From NCBI GenBank assembly GCA_007693585.1, contig REDH01000084.1:1-36516 (forward strand): a stretch of 36,516 nucleotides of DNA. Direction: 5' to 3'. The notes beneath the pieces are model-generated. The model saw only the letters and a list, made by a program, of their open reading frames with translations. It did not search any database and was not told where the DNA came from. The stretch comes from Deltaproteobacteria bacterium. Its GTDB lineage: Bacteria; Myxococcota_A; Bradymonadia; REDH01. Made by a program: the position numbers and the translations under genes. Positions within the stretch are counted from its first letter, which is position 1, and every line of letters begins with the position of its first letter. Below, piece by piece: positions 23,600 through 31,428 of this stretch.

Positions 23600-24598
23600 A
23601 TGAGCACCCCCTCCCCATCGCTCCCTCCGAAGCGTCAGGACCGGTTCCTGAAGGCTCTCGGCCATGGGAAGGCAGCGGGCCGATGGCTGCACCGGGCCCT
23701 CCCCGGTCTCGCGCTCGTGCTGGCGGCGTGCGCCACGTCGTCGCCGACGTCCCCGCCGCCCCCCGAAGGCGCGACCGCGCACTTCGCGATCGTCGAGGAC
23801 GCCACCTGGCTCTCCGGTCCCGACGGCACCGTCCCGCAAGCGCCGGACACCCGCCCGATGGACGCCGCCCGCGAGGCGAGACTGCTCGCGCGGTTGCAGC
23901 AACTCCCCTTCGCCGTCGAGTACCCCTTCGCCGGCTGTCAGGACCGCGCCCACGCCGCCTGGCTCACGCTCCCCGGTGACCTCCGACGTGACGTCTTCAA
24001 GGTGTGGATCCTCGGCGGCTCCCTGCTGACCATCGCCTTCGACGGCGCCATCCATCCCCGCCAGCGTCCCGATGTCGCCTGGGACTTTCACGTCGCCCTG
24101 GCCTGGAAGGACACGGACGGCACCACCCGAGTCTTCGACCCCGTCGTCCTCGGACCGACCCCCATGGCCCTCCACCGCTGGCTGGACGCCCTCCACATCC
24201 CCCCGGCCAGCGTCGTCCTCCCGCTCGCCCCGCAGTACTACGCCTTCCATCAGGTCCAGCGCGGACAGGACGCCGCGTTCGACAAGGGCCGAACCCCCTT
24301 CAACGGCAGCTTCTACCCCTACGAAGGCCCGCTCGCAGACGAGAACTGGATCCCCCACAACCTCGCACGCGACGCCGTCGGCGCCGTCCTCGATCACTCC
24401 TCCTGCACACCGCTGACCCACCTCGAACCCCGGCCCGCCGACCTCGGCGAAGCCCTCGCCGAGCTCGCACAACGCGGCTGCTCCATCGACAGCGCGTGCG
24501 CCGAACTCTGCCAGCTCTACGCCGAGCGCGCCGCGCTCTGGACCTCTCTCGTCCACCCCAGAATCGCCAGCCTGGACGCCACGGACGATGCACACTGA
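23600..24598 (+). CDS. Lipoprotein with protein-glutaminase-like Cys-His-Asp domain
   Basis: A 332-residue predicted lipoprotein with a long basic n-region, hydrophobic core and lipobox VLAAC (Cys44), then a Ser/Pro spacer. Residues 105-200 carry PFAGCQDRAH (Cys113), AWDFHVALAW (His164) and TRVFDPVVLG (Asp180) followed by LHRWLDAL. This order and spacing match the Cys-His-Asp triad of protein-glutamine glutaminases and related Gln-deamidase/transglutaminase-like folds, in which a Cys at a helix start is followed by W-x-x-H-V and x-x-D-P. I propose a secreted protein deamidase or peptide-modifying enzyme; this is inference from motif geometry. The last 11 bases overlap the acyltransferase start. 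The start codon is uncertain. Confidence 0.6.
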   Translation: MSTPSPSLPPKRQDRFLKALGHGKAAGRWLHRALPGLALVLAACATSSPTSPPPPEGATAHFAIVEDATWLSGPDGTVPQAPDTRPMDAAREARLLARLQQLPFAVEYPFAGCQDRAHAAWLTLPGDLRRDVFKVWILGGSLLTIAFDGAIHPRQRPDVAWDFHVALAWKDTDGTTRVFDPVVLGPTPMALHRWLDALHIPPASVVLPLAPQYYAFHQVQRGQDAAFDKGRTPFNGSFYPYEGPLADENWIPHNLARDAVGAVLDHSSCTPLTHLEPRPADLGEALAELAQRGCSIDSACAELCQLYAERAALWTSLVHPRIASLDATDDAH

Positions 24599-25430
24599 AC
24601 ACGCGGCGAACCCGCACCGCGACGACCGCTTCATCTCCGCCGTCGGCCGCCTCGCGCTGCCCGCCCTCCGCAGATACTTCGGCGCCACCGTCACCGGCGT
24701 CGAGCACATTCCCCACGGCCCGGCCCTCCTCGTGGGCAACCACAGCGGCGGAATGTCCACCCCCGACACCTTCCTCCTCTGTGGAGCCATCCGCGACGCG
24801 CGAGGCGTGCGCGACGTCCCCTTCGGACTCGCCCACGACACGGCCCTCGGTGCTCCCCTCATCGGCCCCCTCCTCGCACGCATCGGAGGCGTCCGCGCCG
24901 ATCACGAGTCGGCAGCTCGACTCTTCCGCGATGGACGCAAGGTGCTCGTCTACCCCGGTGGCGACCTCGACGCCTTCCGCCCCACCCGACTCCGACACCG
25001 CGTGTGCTTCGGCGGCCGCCGAGGCTACGCCCGCCTCGCCGCGCGACATCAGGTGCCCGTCGTCCCCGTCGTCGCCGCAGGCGCCCACTCCGGCTTCCTC
25101 GTCCTCACCGACCTCGCCGACCCACTCGCCACCTCGGGCCTGCTCGGGCCCCTGCGCATCAAGACCTGGCCCATCACCCTCAGCATCCCCTGGGGGATCC
25201 TGCCCGGACCCGCGCCGCCCTACCTGCCGCTGCCCACCCGCATCCTCGTCGAGGTCATGCCCCCACGGCCCCCTCCACCCACCGACGCGACCGACCGCGA
25301 CATCGAGGCGTTCGACCGAACCCTCCGGGCAGACATGCAGCACACCCTCTCCCGACTCGCCCACAGCCGGCGCCAGGCAGGATGCTGGGCCGTCCGCGAC
25401 TGGTTCTCCCGCACCCGCCGCCACCCATGA
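24588..25430 (+). CDS. Lysophospholipid/MGAT-like acyltransferase
   Basis: A 280-residue member of the LPLAT superfamily. The catalytic block reads GNHSGGMSTPD (His within NHSGG; a spaced Asp later) rather than the NHxxxxD of PlsC. The second block is VLVYPGGDLDAFRP, matching the MGAT/DGAT-like branch, which uses acyl-CoA or acyl-ACP to acylate glycerolipids or other alcohols. VVPVVAAGAHSGFLVL is the usual strand near the acceptor pocket. ATG 24588 lies inside the 3' end of the lipoprotein gene (11-base overlap), so the two are coupled. Context suggests envelope lipid work, possibly acylating a surface component, but no direct link is seen. Confidence 0.8.
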   Translation: MHTEHAANPHRDDRFISAVGRLALPALRRYFGATVTGVEHIPHGPALLVGNHSGGMSTPDTFLLCGAIRDARGVRDVPFGLAHDTALGAPLIGPLLARIGGVRADHESAARLFRDGRKVLVYPGGDLDAFRPTRLRHRVCFGGRRGYARLAARHQVPVVPVVAAGAHSGFLVLTDLADPLATSGLLGPLRIKTWPITLSIPWGILPGPAPPYLPLPTRILVEVMPPRPPPPTDATDRDIEAFDRTLRADMQHTLSRLAHSRRQAGCWAVRDWFSRTRRHP

Positions 25431-25454
25431 CTCCAGCGCCCCCGGCGCGATCCC

Positions 25455-26630
25455 TCACCGCCACGAACCGTCCGCCAGACTGTCCAGCGTCAGCTCCTGC
25501 GGATCTCGCCTCCGCACGTTCTCCAGGCGAAGCACCCCGCGCGGACAGACCTCCGCACACAGACCGCAGCCAACGCACGACGCCCGCACGAAGTCCCGGT
25601 TCGCCTGCGCGTAAGCCCGCACGTCGATGCCCATCTCGCAGTACTTCGAGCACAGGCCGCAGGAGATGCACATGTTCCGCTTCACCCGGATGCGGAATCG
25701 ACCCGCCTTCTGCACCAGGCCGAGAATCGCCGCCATCGGACAGAAGTAGCGACACCAGATCCGCGTGCCTCCGATCGGGTACAGCCCCGTCCCCACCGCG
25801 CCGGACAGGCCCGCGACCACCACGAGCCCGTACCACCGCCGCGTGCCCTCCGCCCACCCCCCAACCGCGGAACCCTCCGGCAACAGGGCGGACGCGAACC
25901 AGAGCGCCGTGCTGGCCACCGCGATCAGCAGCACGCCGTGCACCGCGAACTTCTCGAACCGCCAAGCGGTGGAGCCCTTCTGCGACAGATGACGCCACGG
26001 CTCTCCCGCCGTGTTCGCCAGCCCGCCGCACCCGCACACCCACGAACAGTACCAGCGCTTGCCCCACAACAGCCCGAGCAGAGGTGTCAGCACCAGCGAG
26101 GCGAAGAACGCGTAGAGCACCAGGATCTCGCCGAAGTACTCGAAGTGCGCAGGATCCAGATACTCGATCTTCAGGGGCCACAGGTACGAGAAGTAGTACT
26201 CGGGATGCCCGAAGAACTTGAGCAGAATCGGCACACTGAACGCGAAGGATACCTGGAGGAAGAGCACCGAGAACGTCCGCACCATCTGGTACGGATTGTG
26301 CCGGTAGCGGTGGAACATCCACGCGCCCCCCACCAGCATCGCCAGCGTGTACAGCAGGGCGTATAGCGTCCAGCGATTGCCCGCGTAGGAGAGCCCCGAC
26401 TCCGCGCTCCCGAAGGATAGCCACTGGGCACCGAAGGCGTCGAGATGCACCGTGAACGTCCCGTAAAGCCAGGCCTGCGCGCGCTCGACCCCGGTCTGCG
26501 GATGGCCGTAGTCCACACCGAAGTACAGCACCACGTAGAACCCGGACAGCAACCCGAACAGCAGCCAGGCCGTGAGTCCACGGTTGCGGATGTCGTGGGC
26601 CAGTCGGCCTCCGATGGTCTGCCGGATCAT
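25455..26630 (-). CDS. Membrane-bound NapH/NosR-like 4Fe-4S electron-transfer protein
   Basis: A 391-residue polytopic protein with about six membrane segments (around 22-40, 86-106, 120-140, 165-190, 228-248, 266-284). Cysteine pairs in membrane-proximal loops (Cys195/199 in YCSWVCGCG, Cys293/297 in WCRYFCP) are typical of NapH/NosR/CcoG proteins. Two ferredoxin [4Fe-4S] motifs follow: Cys321/324/327/331 and Cys352/355/358/362. It would move electrons between the membrane pool and a cytoplasmic or periplasmic partner. ATG 26630 overlaps the FAD-oxidoreductase stop (ATGA) and has GGAGG 8 bases upstream, so the two proteins are made together and probably form one complex. Convergent with the acyltransferase gene, 24 bp apart. 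Confidence 0.8.
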   Translation of the reverse strand: MIRQTIGGRLAHDIRNRGLTAWLLFGLLSGFYVVLYFGVDYGHPQTGVERAQAWLYGTFTVHLDAFGAQWLSFGSAESGLSYAGNRWTLYALLYTLAMLVGGAWMFHRYRHNPYQMVRTFSVLFLQVSFAFSVPILLKFFGHPEYYFSYLWPLKIEYLDPAHFEYFGEILVLYAFFASLVLTPLLGLLWGKRWYCSWVCGCGGLANTAGEPWRHLSQKGSTAWRFEKFAVHGVLLIAVASTALWFASALLPEGSAVGGWAEGTRRWYGLVVVAGLSGAVGTGLYPIGGTRIWCRYFCPMAAILGLVQKAGRFRIRVKRNMCISCGLCSKYCEMGIDVRAYAQANRDFVRASCVGCGLCAEVCPRGVLRLENVRRRDPQELTLDSLADGSWR

Positions 26631-27925
26631 GTGGACACCTCCCCACCGTGGAGCGGCACCCGGACCTCGTCCATTCTGTCCAGCCGCACATTGCGGAATT
26701 CCACGTCGTAGCGGGCCCGGTGCAGGTGATCGCGCACCCAGGCAACCGGTCGCTGCTCGCGGATCCACCGTTCGAGAAGCTCGTGATCCCAGTCGGAACC
26801 GAGCCCGATGAAGCCGATCAGTTCACCGCCCGGCCCCTCCAGAAGCCGCTGACTCAGCGGCCGGCCGGGAGCCCGCCGAAGGAGAGTCGGGGTCTCCGGG
26901 GGAAGATCCGCGGAGCGCCCCACCGTCGTATAGGGGATGTCGATGAGCATCGCGCTGTTGTAGAAGATCGGTCGGCGATAGGCGCGAGTCCCCCCGGCCG
27001 CGTTCTCCCCGGCCACCTCGCCCTGCGCCCGCGCACTGTACCAGATCGTCTCGATGAAGCGCTCCCCCTCCGCGCTCTCGACCTCCGCACAGTCCCCGCA
27101 CGCGTAGACATCCGGAAGGCTCGTGCGCAGGTGATCGTCCACCAGGACTCCCCGGCCCAGTGCCGGCGCGGTCCGCACCGTGCGCAGCGCCTCGATGCGG
27201 GGCTCCACGCCGATGCAGACCCCGAGCATCTCGCACGGAAGCACCCGCCCGCCATGGGTCCGGACCTCCCGGACACGACCCGCCTCGTCCGCCGCCACGG
27301 CGAAGGCCGTATCGCCCGCGATCACCTCGATCCCGTGCTCGCGCATCCGCGCGACCACCATCGCTGACTCCTCCGCCGGCAACGCCGTGGGCCAGTACCG
27401 ATCATCCCGCAGCACGAGGGTGACCGCCACCCCATGGTGATGAAGGCACTCCGCAAGCTCGATCCCGATCAGCCCGCCGCCCACCACCACCGCCCGCTGC
27501 GTGGATGGGGTCAGCGCCTCGCACCGATCCAGGTCCGCAAGCGTCACGAAGTGGACCACCCCCTCGCGAATCTCGTCGAGACCCTCCAGGGGAAGCATCC
27601 GAGGCCCGGCACCCGTGGCCAGGATCAGACGGTCCCACGCCAGCGTCGCACCCCCGTCCAGCGTCACCGTCCGGCCCTCCGCATCCAGGTCCACGACGCG
27701 CCCGCGTACGCGACGAATGCCCTGCCTGTCCCAGACCTTGCGCTCGTACGGCTCCAGGTCGCGACGCGAGAGCCGGTCCAGAAAGGCATACATCAGCGCG
27801 GTGCGGGAGAAGAAGTAGTCCGACTCGTCGCTCACCAACGTGATCTCCAGCGAGACGTCGCGCTTCCGCGCCGTCATCGCCGCGGTCACACCGGCCACGC
27901 CGTTTCCGATGATCAGCAGATGCAT
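26627..27925 (-). CDS. FAD/NAD(P)-dependent oxidoreductase (pyridine nucleotide-disulphide reductase-like)
   Basis: A 432-residue flavoprotein: FAD-binding GNGVAG (7-12), second Rossmann motif VVVGGGLIGIELAE for NAD(P)H, and the C-terminal FAD signature DVYACGDCAEV. The redox-active CxxxxC of disulphide reductases is absent, so it resembles NirB-type, rubredoxin-reductase or NoxA-like electron-input proteins. The C-terminal 90 residues (after GLGSDWDHELLERWI) have a basic, unassigned helix-rich tail. It is translationally coupled to the membrane iron-sulfur protein, which suggests NAD(P)H-linked electron transfer to or from the membrane. The ribosome site before ATG 27925 is weak (GGGA). Confidence 0.82.
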   Translation of the reverse strand: MHLLIIGNGVAGVTAAMTARKRDVSLEITLVSDESDYFFSRTALMYAFLDRLSRRDLEPYERKVWDRQGIRRVRGRVVDLDAEGRTVTLDGGATLAWDRLILATGAGPRMLPLEGLDEIREGVVHFVTLADLDRCEALTPSTQRAVVVGGGLIGIELAECLHHHGVAVTLVLRDDRYWPTALPAEESAMVVARMREHGIEVIAGDTAFAVAADEAGRVREVRTHGGRVLPCEMLGVCIGVEPRIEALRTVRTAPALGRGVLVDDHLRTSLPDVYACGDCAEVESAEGERFIETIWYSARAQGEVAGENAAGGTRAYRRPIFYNSAMLIDIPYTTVGRSADLPPETPTLLRRAPGRPLSQRLLEGPGGELIGFIGLGSDWDHELLERWIREQRPVAWVRDHLHRARYDVEFRNVRLDRMDEVRVPLHGGEVST

Positions 27926-28004
27926 GGTTCCCGGGTCGAAGTCATCTCACACGCTGGAACGAAAACGGGGGATCGGACGGCGGCGCGGGGCTCCGCACCG
28001 CGTT

Positions 28005-28018
28005 CTCCCGAACGGGAG
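28005..28018. repeat. Short inverted repeat in the divergent spacer
   Basis: CTCCCG-AA-CGGGAG lies midway between the divergent oxidoreductase and YebC starts. It may be an operator or a chance GC-rich palindrome. Confidence 0.3.
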
Positions 28019-28112
28019 GGCAGGGCGGGGCATTCCCGCACGGACCCCCATTGCGGGGCGACCGCACGTCGAGTAGAGCACGCCCGAACCATGACCCCCA
28101 GCGGAGGATACC

Positions 28113-28835
28113 ATGGGACGCGACTTCGAGAACCGAAAGCAGGCGATGTTCAAGCGGTGGGACCGCATGGCCAAGGTCTTCTCCCGGATCGCCAAGGACC
28201 TCACCATCGCCGTCAAGGCCGGCGGACCCGACCCGGACAGCAACCCCGCCCTCCGGCGCGTGATCCAGAACGCCCGCGCCGCCAACATGCCCAAGGACAA
28301 GGTCGAGGCGGCCATCAAGCGGGCCGCGGGACAGGACGCCGAGGACTACCAGGAGCTGGTCTACGAAGGCTACGCGCCCCACGGAGTCGCCGTCCTCGTG
28401 ACCACCGCCACCGACAACCCCACACGAACGATCGCCAACATCCGAGTGCACTTCAACAAGGGCAACGGAAGCCTCGGCACGAGCGGCAGCGTCAACTACC
28501 TCTTCAAGCGCATGGGCGTCTTCCGAATCGACGCCGGAGGACTCGACCTCGAGGAAACCGAACTCGCCCTCATCGACCATGGCCTCGAGGACATGGAACA
28601 GGCCGAAGGCGAAAAGGGGGAAACCCTCCTCGTCGCACGCTGCGACTTCAACGAATTCGGAAGCCTGCAGTCCGGGATCGAGACCCTCGGCCTCGAGGTC
28701 GTCTCCGCCGAGTCCGAGTACGTGCCGCTCAACACCGTCCAACTCGACGACGCCCAGGTCGACGACGTCCTCGCGCTCGTCGACCGACTCGAGCAGGACG
28801 ACGACGTCCAGCAGGTTTTCCACACCCTCGCCTGA
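28113..28835 (+). CDS. YebC/PmpR family regulator/translation factor
   Basis: A 240-residue protein with full-length YebC layout. The N-terminus [21 protein letters not shown] leads into [16 protein letters not shown]; the core [27 protein letters not shown] is split here as NPALRRVI and [27 protein letters not shown] and [12 protein letters not shown] follow, then a C-terminal [10 protein letters not shown]. The [10 protein letters not shown] start places it in the YeeN-like subgroup. Members act as DNA-binding regulators (PmpR) or ribosome-associated factors that relieve stalling. AGCGGAGG precedes ATG at a suitable distance. Single gene, convergent with the kinase; the 100-bp gap has no clear terminator. 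Confidence 0.92.
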   Translation: MGRDFENRKQAMFKRWDRMAKVFSRIAKDLTIAVKAGGPDPDSNPALRRVIQNARAANMPKDKVEAAIKRAAGQDAEDYQELVYEGYAPHGVAVLVTTATDNPTRTIANIRVHFNKGNGSLGTSGSVNYLFKRMGVFRIDAGGLDLEETELALIDHGLEDMEQAEGEKGETLLVARCDFNEFGSLQSGIETLGLEVVSAESEYVPLNTVQLDDAQVDDVLALVDRLEQDDDVQQVFHTLA

Positions 28836-28936
28836 CGCGCACGGTTTGGTGTCGCGCCCTTCGGGATTCGGGGGGACGCGCATCCAGCCGGAGACACCCT
28901 CCAGCGGATACGGCGCACGATCGTGCCCCGGTCTCG

Positions 28937-30955
28937 TCAGCTCCGGTTCGTCGGGATGAGGCTGCTCCCCAGCACCGACGGCACCGGTCGTGACACCCCC
29001 GCGTCAGGAAGGTTCTCTTCCCACCACGACAGGGCGTCCTCTTCCGTCCACGCTCCCACCCCTTCCAGTGCGCCGAGCAGTTCACGGAGCTCGGATGCAC
29101 TGGCGGGCCGATCCTCCGGATCCTTGCTCAGAAGTTGCATCACCAGGCGCTCGAGAGATGCGGGAATCACGAGGTTGCGTCCGCGCTCCGACGGCGGCCG
29201 GGGAGCCTCCGTGAGGTGGGCCATGCACGCCTGGACGGCCGATGAGCCCTTGAAGACACGATGGCCACAAAGCAGGAAATACGCCACGCAGCCCAGCGAG
29301 TAGAGGTCGCTGCGGGGATCGATCCGATCGCCGCGGATCGTCTCCGGAGCCATGTAGTGCGGTGTGCCGAGGATGGTCTCGGCGTTCGTCACCCGCATGT
29401 CCGGGGGCGCGTTCACCTCCCGCACGAGTCCGAAGTCCAGCACCTTCACGAAGTCGGCCACCCGCCCCATCCGGAGCACCATGATGTTCTCCGGCTTCAC
29501 GTCCCGGTGCAGGAGGCCGATGTCGTGCGCCTCCGCCAGCGAACCGCAGCACTGACGAAGGAGATGGATCACACGGCCGGGGAGGAGCGGGCCCTGCAGG
29601 GCCACCAGGTCGTGCAGCGTGATGCCGTCCAGCAGCTCCATCGCGTAGTAGACCTGGCCGTCCTCCGTTCGGCCGTAGTCGTGCACCCTCACGGTGTTCG
29701 GATGGCGGAGCATCGCCGTCACCTGCACCTCCCGCTCGAACCGGACCATCGACGAGGAGCCGGGATCCCCCTTCAGCACCTTCACCGCTGTCGGCCGCTG
29801 CAGAAGCGCGTGACGAGCACGATACACCGTACCCATACCCCCCGAACCGAGGGGGATCTCCAGCGTGTACTGGCCGAGCTGACGGGCCTCGTCGACCTGC
29901 TGCTGCAGCCCGCGCACCCGTGCCGTGGCGAGCACGCCGAGGGCGAACAGCAGCGTCAGGAGAAGGCCGAACAGCGCCACCGTGCCCGCCTCCCTCGGCA
30001 CGGCGGCGGGCGCCGTCGACTCCGCCACCAGCACCCAGTCCCGGCCTGCGAACGCCAGCGGTGCAGACGAGGAGAGCACCCGGGCGCCTTCCGATGGCCG
30101 GATGCCCCTGCCGTGGAGGGTGACCGCCGGCACGTCCGTGCGGTCCTCCAGCCGCAGGTGGGCGCTGTCCGAGAGCGGAACCGCCTCCAGGATGCGGTCG
30201 AGCAGCGCCTCGAGCCGCAGCACCGCGATCACGTACCCCCGCAACGAACCACCCTCCGGGCGCTCCCGCACCGCCAGGTAGAGCGCGATCGCATACTGGC
30301 CCGGCTCGTCCTCGATCAACCGGAAACGGCCGGACGCAAGCGGCGCGTCCCGAAGGGCGGCCTCCTCCAGTTGACCACGGCGGCCCGGCTCCGAAGCCAG
30401 ATCGAACCCGACCGCGTCAGGGCTCTCGGGCACGATGTAGGCCAGCGGGACATACCACGCCCGCTCCTGGGCAGGCAGCAGCGCGCCATCGGCCCCCGGC
30501 TCCCGGATGGTGAAGCCGTCCAGCCCCTCCTCCCGCATCGCCGACTCCACCGCCGAACGGTCCGCGTGAAGCACAAGGGGGGCCCACTCCAGCAGCGAGA
30601 CCGCCGGAATCCGCTCGATCGCCCAGCCCACGAACGTCCGGAACCCGGTGAAGGACAGCTCCGGTTGCGCGTTCACGTGGGCCCGCATGGCGTGGAGCAC
30701 GTCCTGGAAGTCGTCGAGCTGGCGCTCCACCACCCCAGCCGCCCCCTGCAGCTTCCGGTCGAACGCCCGCAGCTCGCTCCGCGTCACGTCGCGGGCCACC
30801 AGCGTCGACACGACGAAGGTGGACAGCACCCCGATCACCATGACACTCAGGGTCGCCGGGAGCGCCCACGGAACCCGCCCCACCCGGGTCAGCGACAGGG
30901 CGCGGCCCAGACGGGTCAGGTGGGTGGTCTGCGCTGTGGTCTCGCGGGTGTCCAA
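28937..30955 (-). CDS. Membrane Ser/Thr protein kinase with extracytoplasmic CHASE domain
   Basis: A 672-residue receptor kinase: TM1 about 31-53, CHASE sensor about 85-290 (FVGWAIERIPAVSLLEWAP is diagnostic), TM2 about 325-345, and a complete eukaryotic-type kinase 363-625. Catalytic landmarks are G-loop GSGGMGTVY (370-378), Lys392 in AVKVLK, HRDVKPEN (483-490, Asp485), DFG 507-509 and GTPHYMAPE (530-538). The C-terminal tail is Pro/Ser-rich. CHASE usually senses adenine-type cytokinins or short peptides in histidine kinases and cyclases, so CHASE on a Ser/Thr kinase is uncommon. The start appears to be TTG (30955), preceded by CGGGG; no ATG exists before TM1. The gene is divergent from the ArsC-like gene. 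Confidence 0.88.
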   Translation of the reverse strand: MDTRETTAQTTHLTRLGRALSLTRVGRVPWALPATLSVMVIGVLSTFVVSTLVARDVTRSELRAFDRKLQGAAGVVERQLDDFQDVLHAMRAHVNAQPELSFTGFRTFVGWAIERIPAVSLLEWAPLVLHADRSAVESAMREEGLDGFTIREPGADGALLPAQERAWYVPLAYIVPESPDAVGFDLASEPGRRGQLEEAALRDAPLASGRFRLIEDEPGQYAIALYLAVRERPEGGSLRGYVIAVLRLEALLDRILEAVPLSDSAHLRLEDRTDVPAVTLHGRGIRPSEGARVLSSSAPLAFAGRDWVLVAESTAPAAVPREAGTVALFGLLLTLLFALGVLATARVRGLQQQVDEARQLGQYTLEIPLGSGGMGTVYRARHALLQRPTAVKVLKGDPGSSSMVRFEREVQVTAMLRHPNTVRVHDYGRTEDGQVYYAMELLDGITLHDLVALQGPLLPGRVIHLLRQCCGSLAEAHDIGLLHRDVKPENIMVLRMGRVADFVKVLDFGLVREVNAPPDMRVTNAETILGTPHYMAPETIRGDRIDPRSDLYSLGCVAYFLLCGHRVFKGSSAVQACMAHLTEAPRPPSERGRNLVIPASLERLVMQLLSKDPEDRPASASELRELLGALEGVGAWTEEDALSWWEENLPDAGVSRPVPSVLGSSLIPTNRS

Positions 30956-31026
30956 GGGTATGCCCCGACCGAGTGCGCCAACGTGGCGATGGCATCCATT
31001 CGAGATGCGCTGACGGAGGAATCACC

Positions 31027-31392
31027 GTGCATGTCCATGTCTACGCGAAATGCAGCACCTGCCGCAAGGCCCTGCGCTTTCTGCGGGACCGATCGATCGA
31101 ACCGGAGATCAGGTCGGTCATCGACTGCCCCCCCTCCCGGGACGAGCTGGCGCGGTTGCACCGCTCCAGCGGCCTGCCCCTCCGCAGGTTCTTCAATACC
31201 AGCGGACGACGATACCGCGAACTGAACCTCTCCGCCCGGATGGACGCGCTCTCCGATGAACAGCGCCTCGACCTTCTGGCCTCCGATGGCATGCTCCTGC
31301 GGAGACCCCTCGCCGTGCTCGACGACGGCACCGTGCTCGTCGGGTTCAGGGCGGAAGAGTGGACGCGAGCGCTCGCCGCGGCAGAATCCTGA
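31027..31392 (+). CDS. ArsC/Spx/MgsR-family thioredoxin-fold protein
   Basis: A 121-residue ArsC-like protein. It opens VHVYAKCSTCRKALRFL with the CxxC redox motif (as in Spx/YffB rather than the single-Cys arsenate reductase), then FNTSGRRYRELNLSARM and LRRPLAVLDDGTVLVGF, typical of the C-terminal half with a conserved RP. The start is GTG 31027, chosen because GGAGGAA lies 5-6 bases upstream and the family N-terminus starts right there; the longer in-frame ORF has no coding look. No ars genes nearby, so a redox regulator or glutaredoxin-dependent reductase is as likely as arsenate reduction. Convergent with the GGDEF-EAL gene. Confidence 0.85.
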   Translation: MHVHVYAKCSTCRKALRFLRDRSIEPEIRSVIDCPPSRDELARLHRSSGLPLRRFFNTSGRRYRELNLSARMDALSDEQRLDLLASDGMLLRRPLAVLDDGTVLVGFRAEEWTRALAAAES

Positions 31393-31409
31393 ACCCGGGG
31401 ACGGGGAGG

Positions 31410-31425
31410 CCGCGGACACCCGCGG
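31410..31425. terminator. Short hairpin between convergent genes
   Basis: CCGCGG (31410-31415), loop ACAC, CCGCGG (31420-31425) fits inside the 36-bp gap between convergent stops. No U-tract; possible bidirectional terminator. Confidence 0.3.
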
Positions 31426-31428
31426 ACT

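Noticed and set aside
29261-31225. Plus-strand open frame of about 650 codons
   Set aside because: Antisense to the CHASE kinase, which has all kinase motifs.
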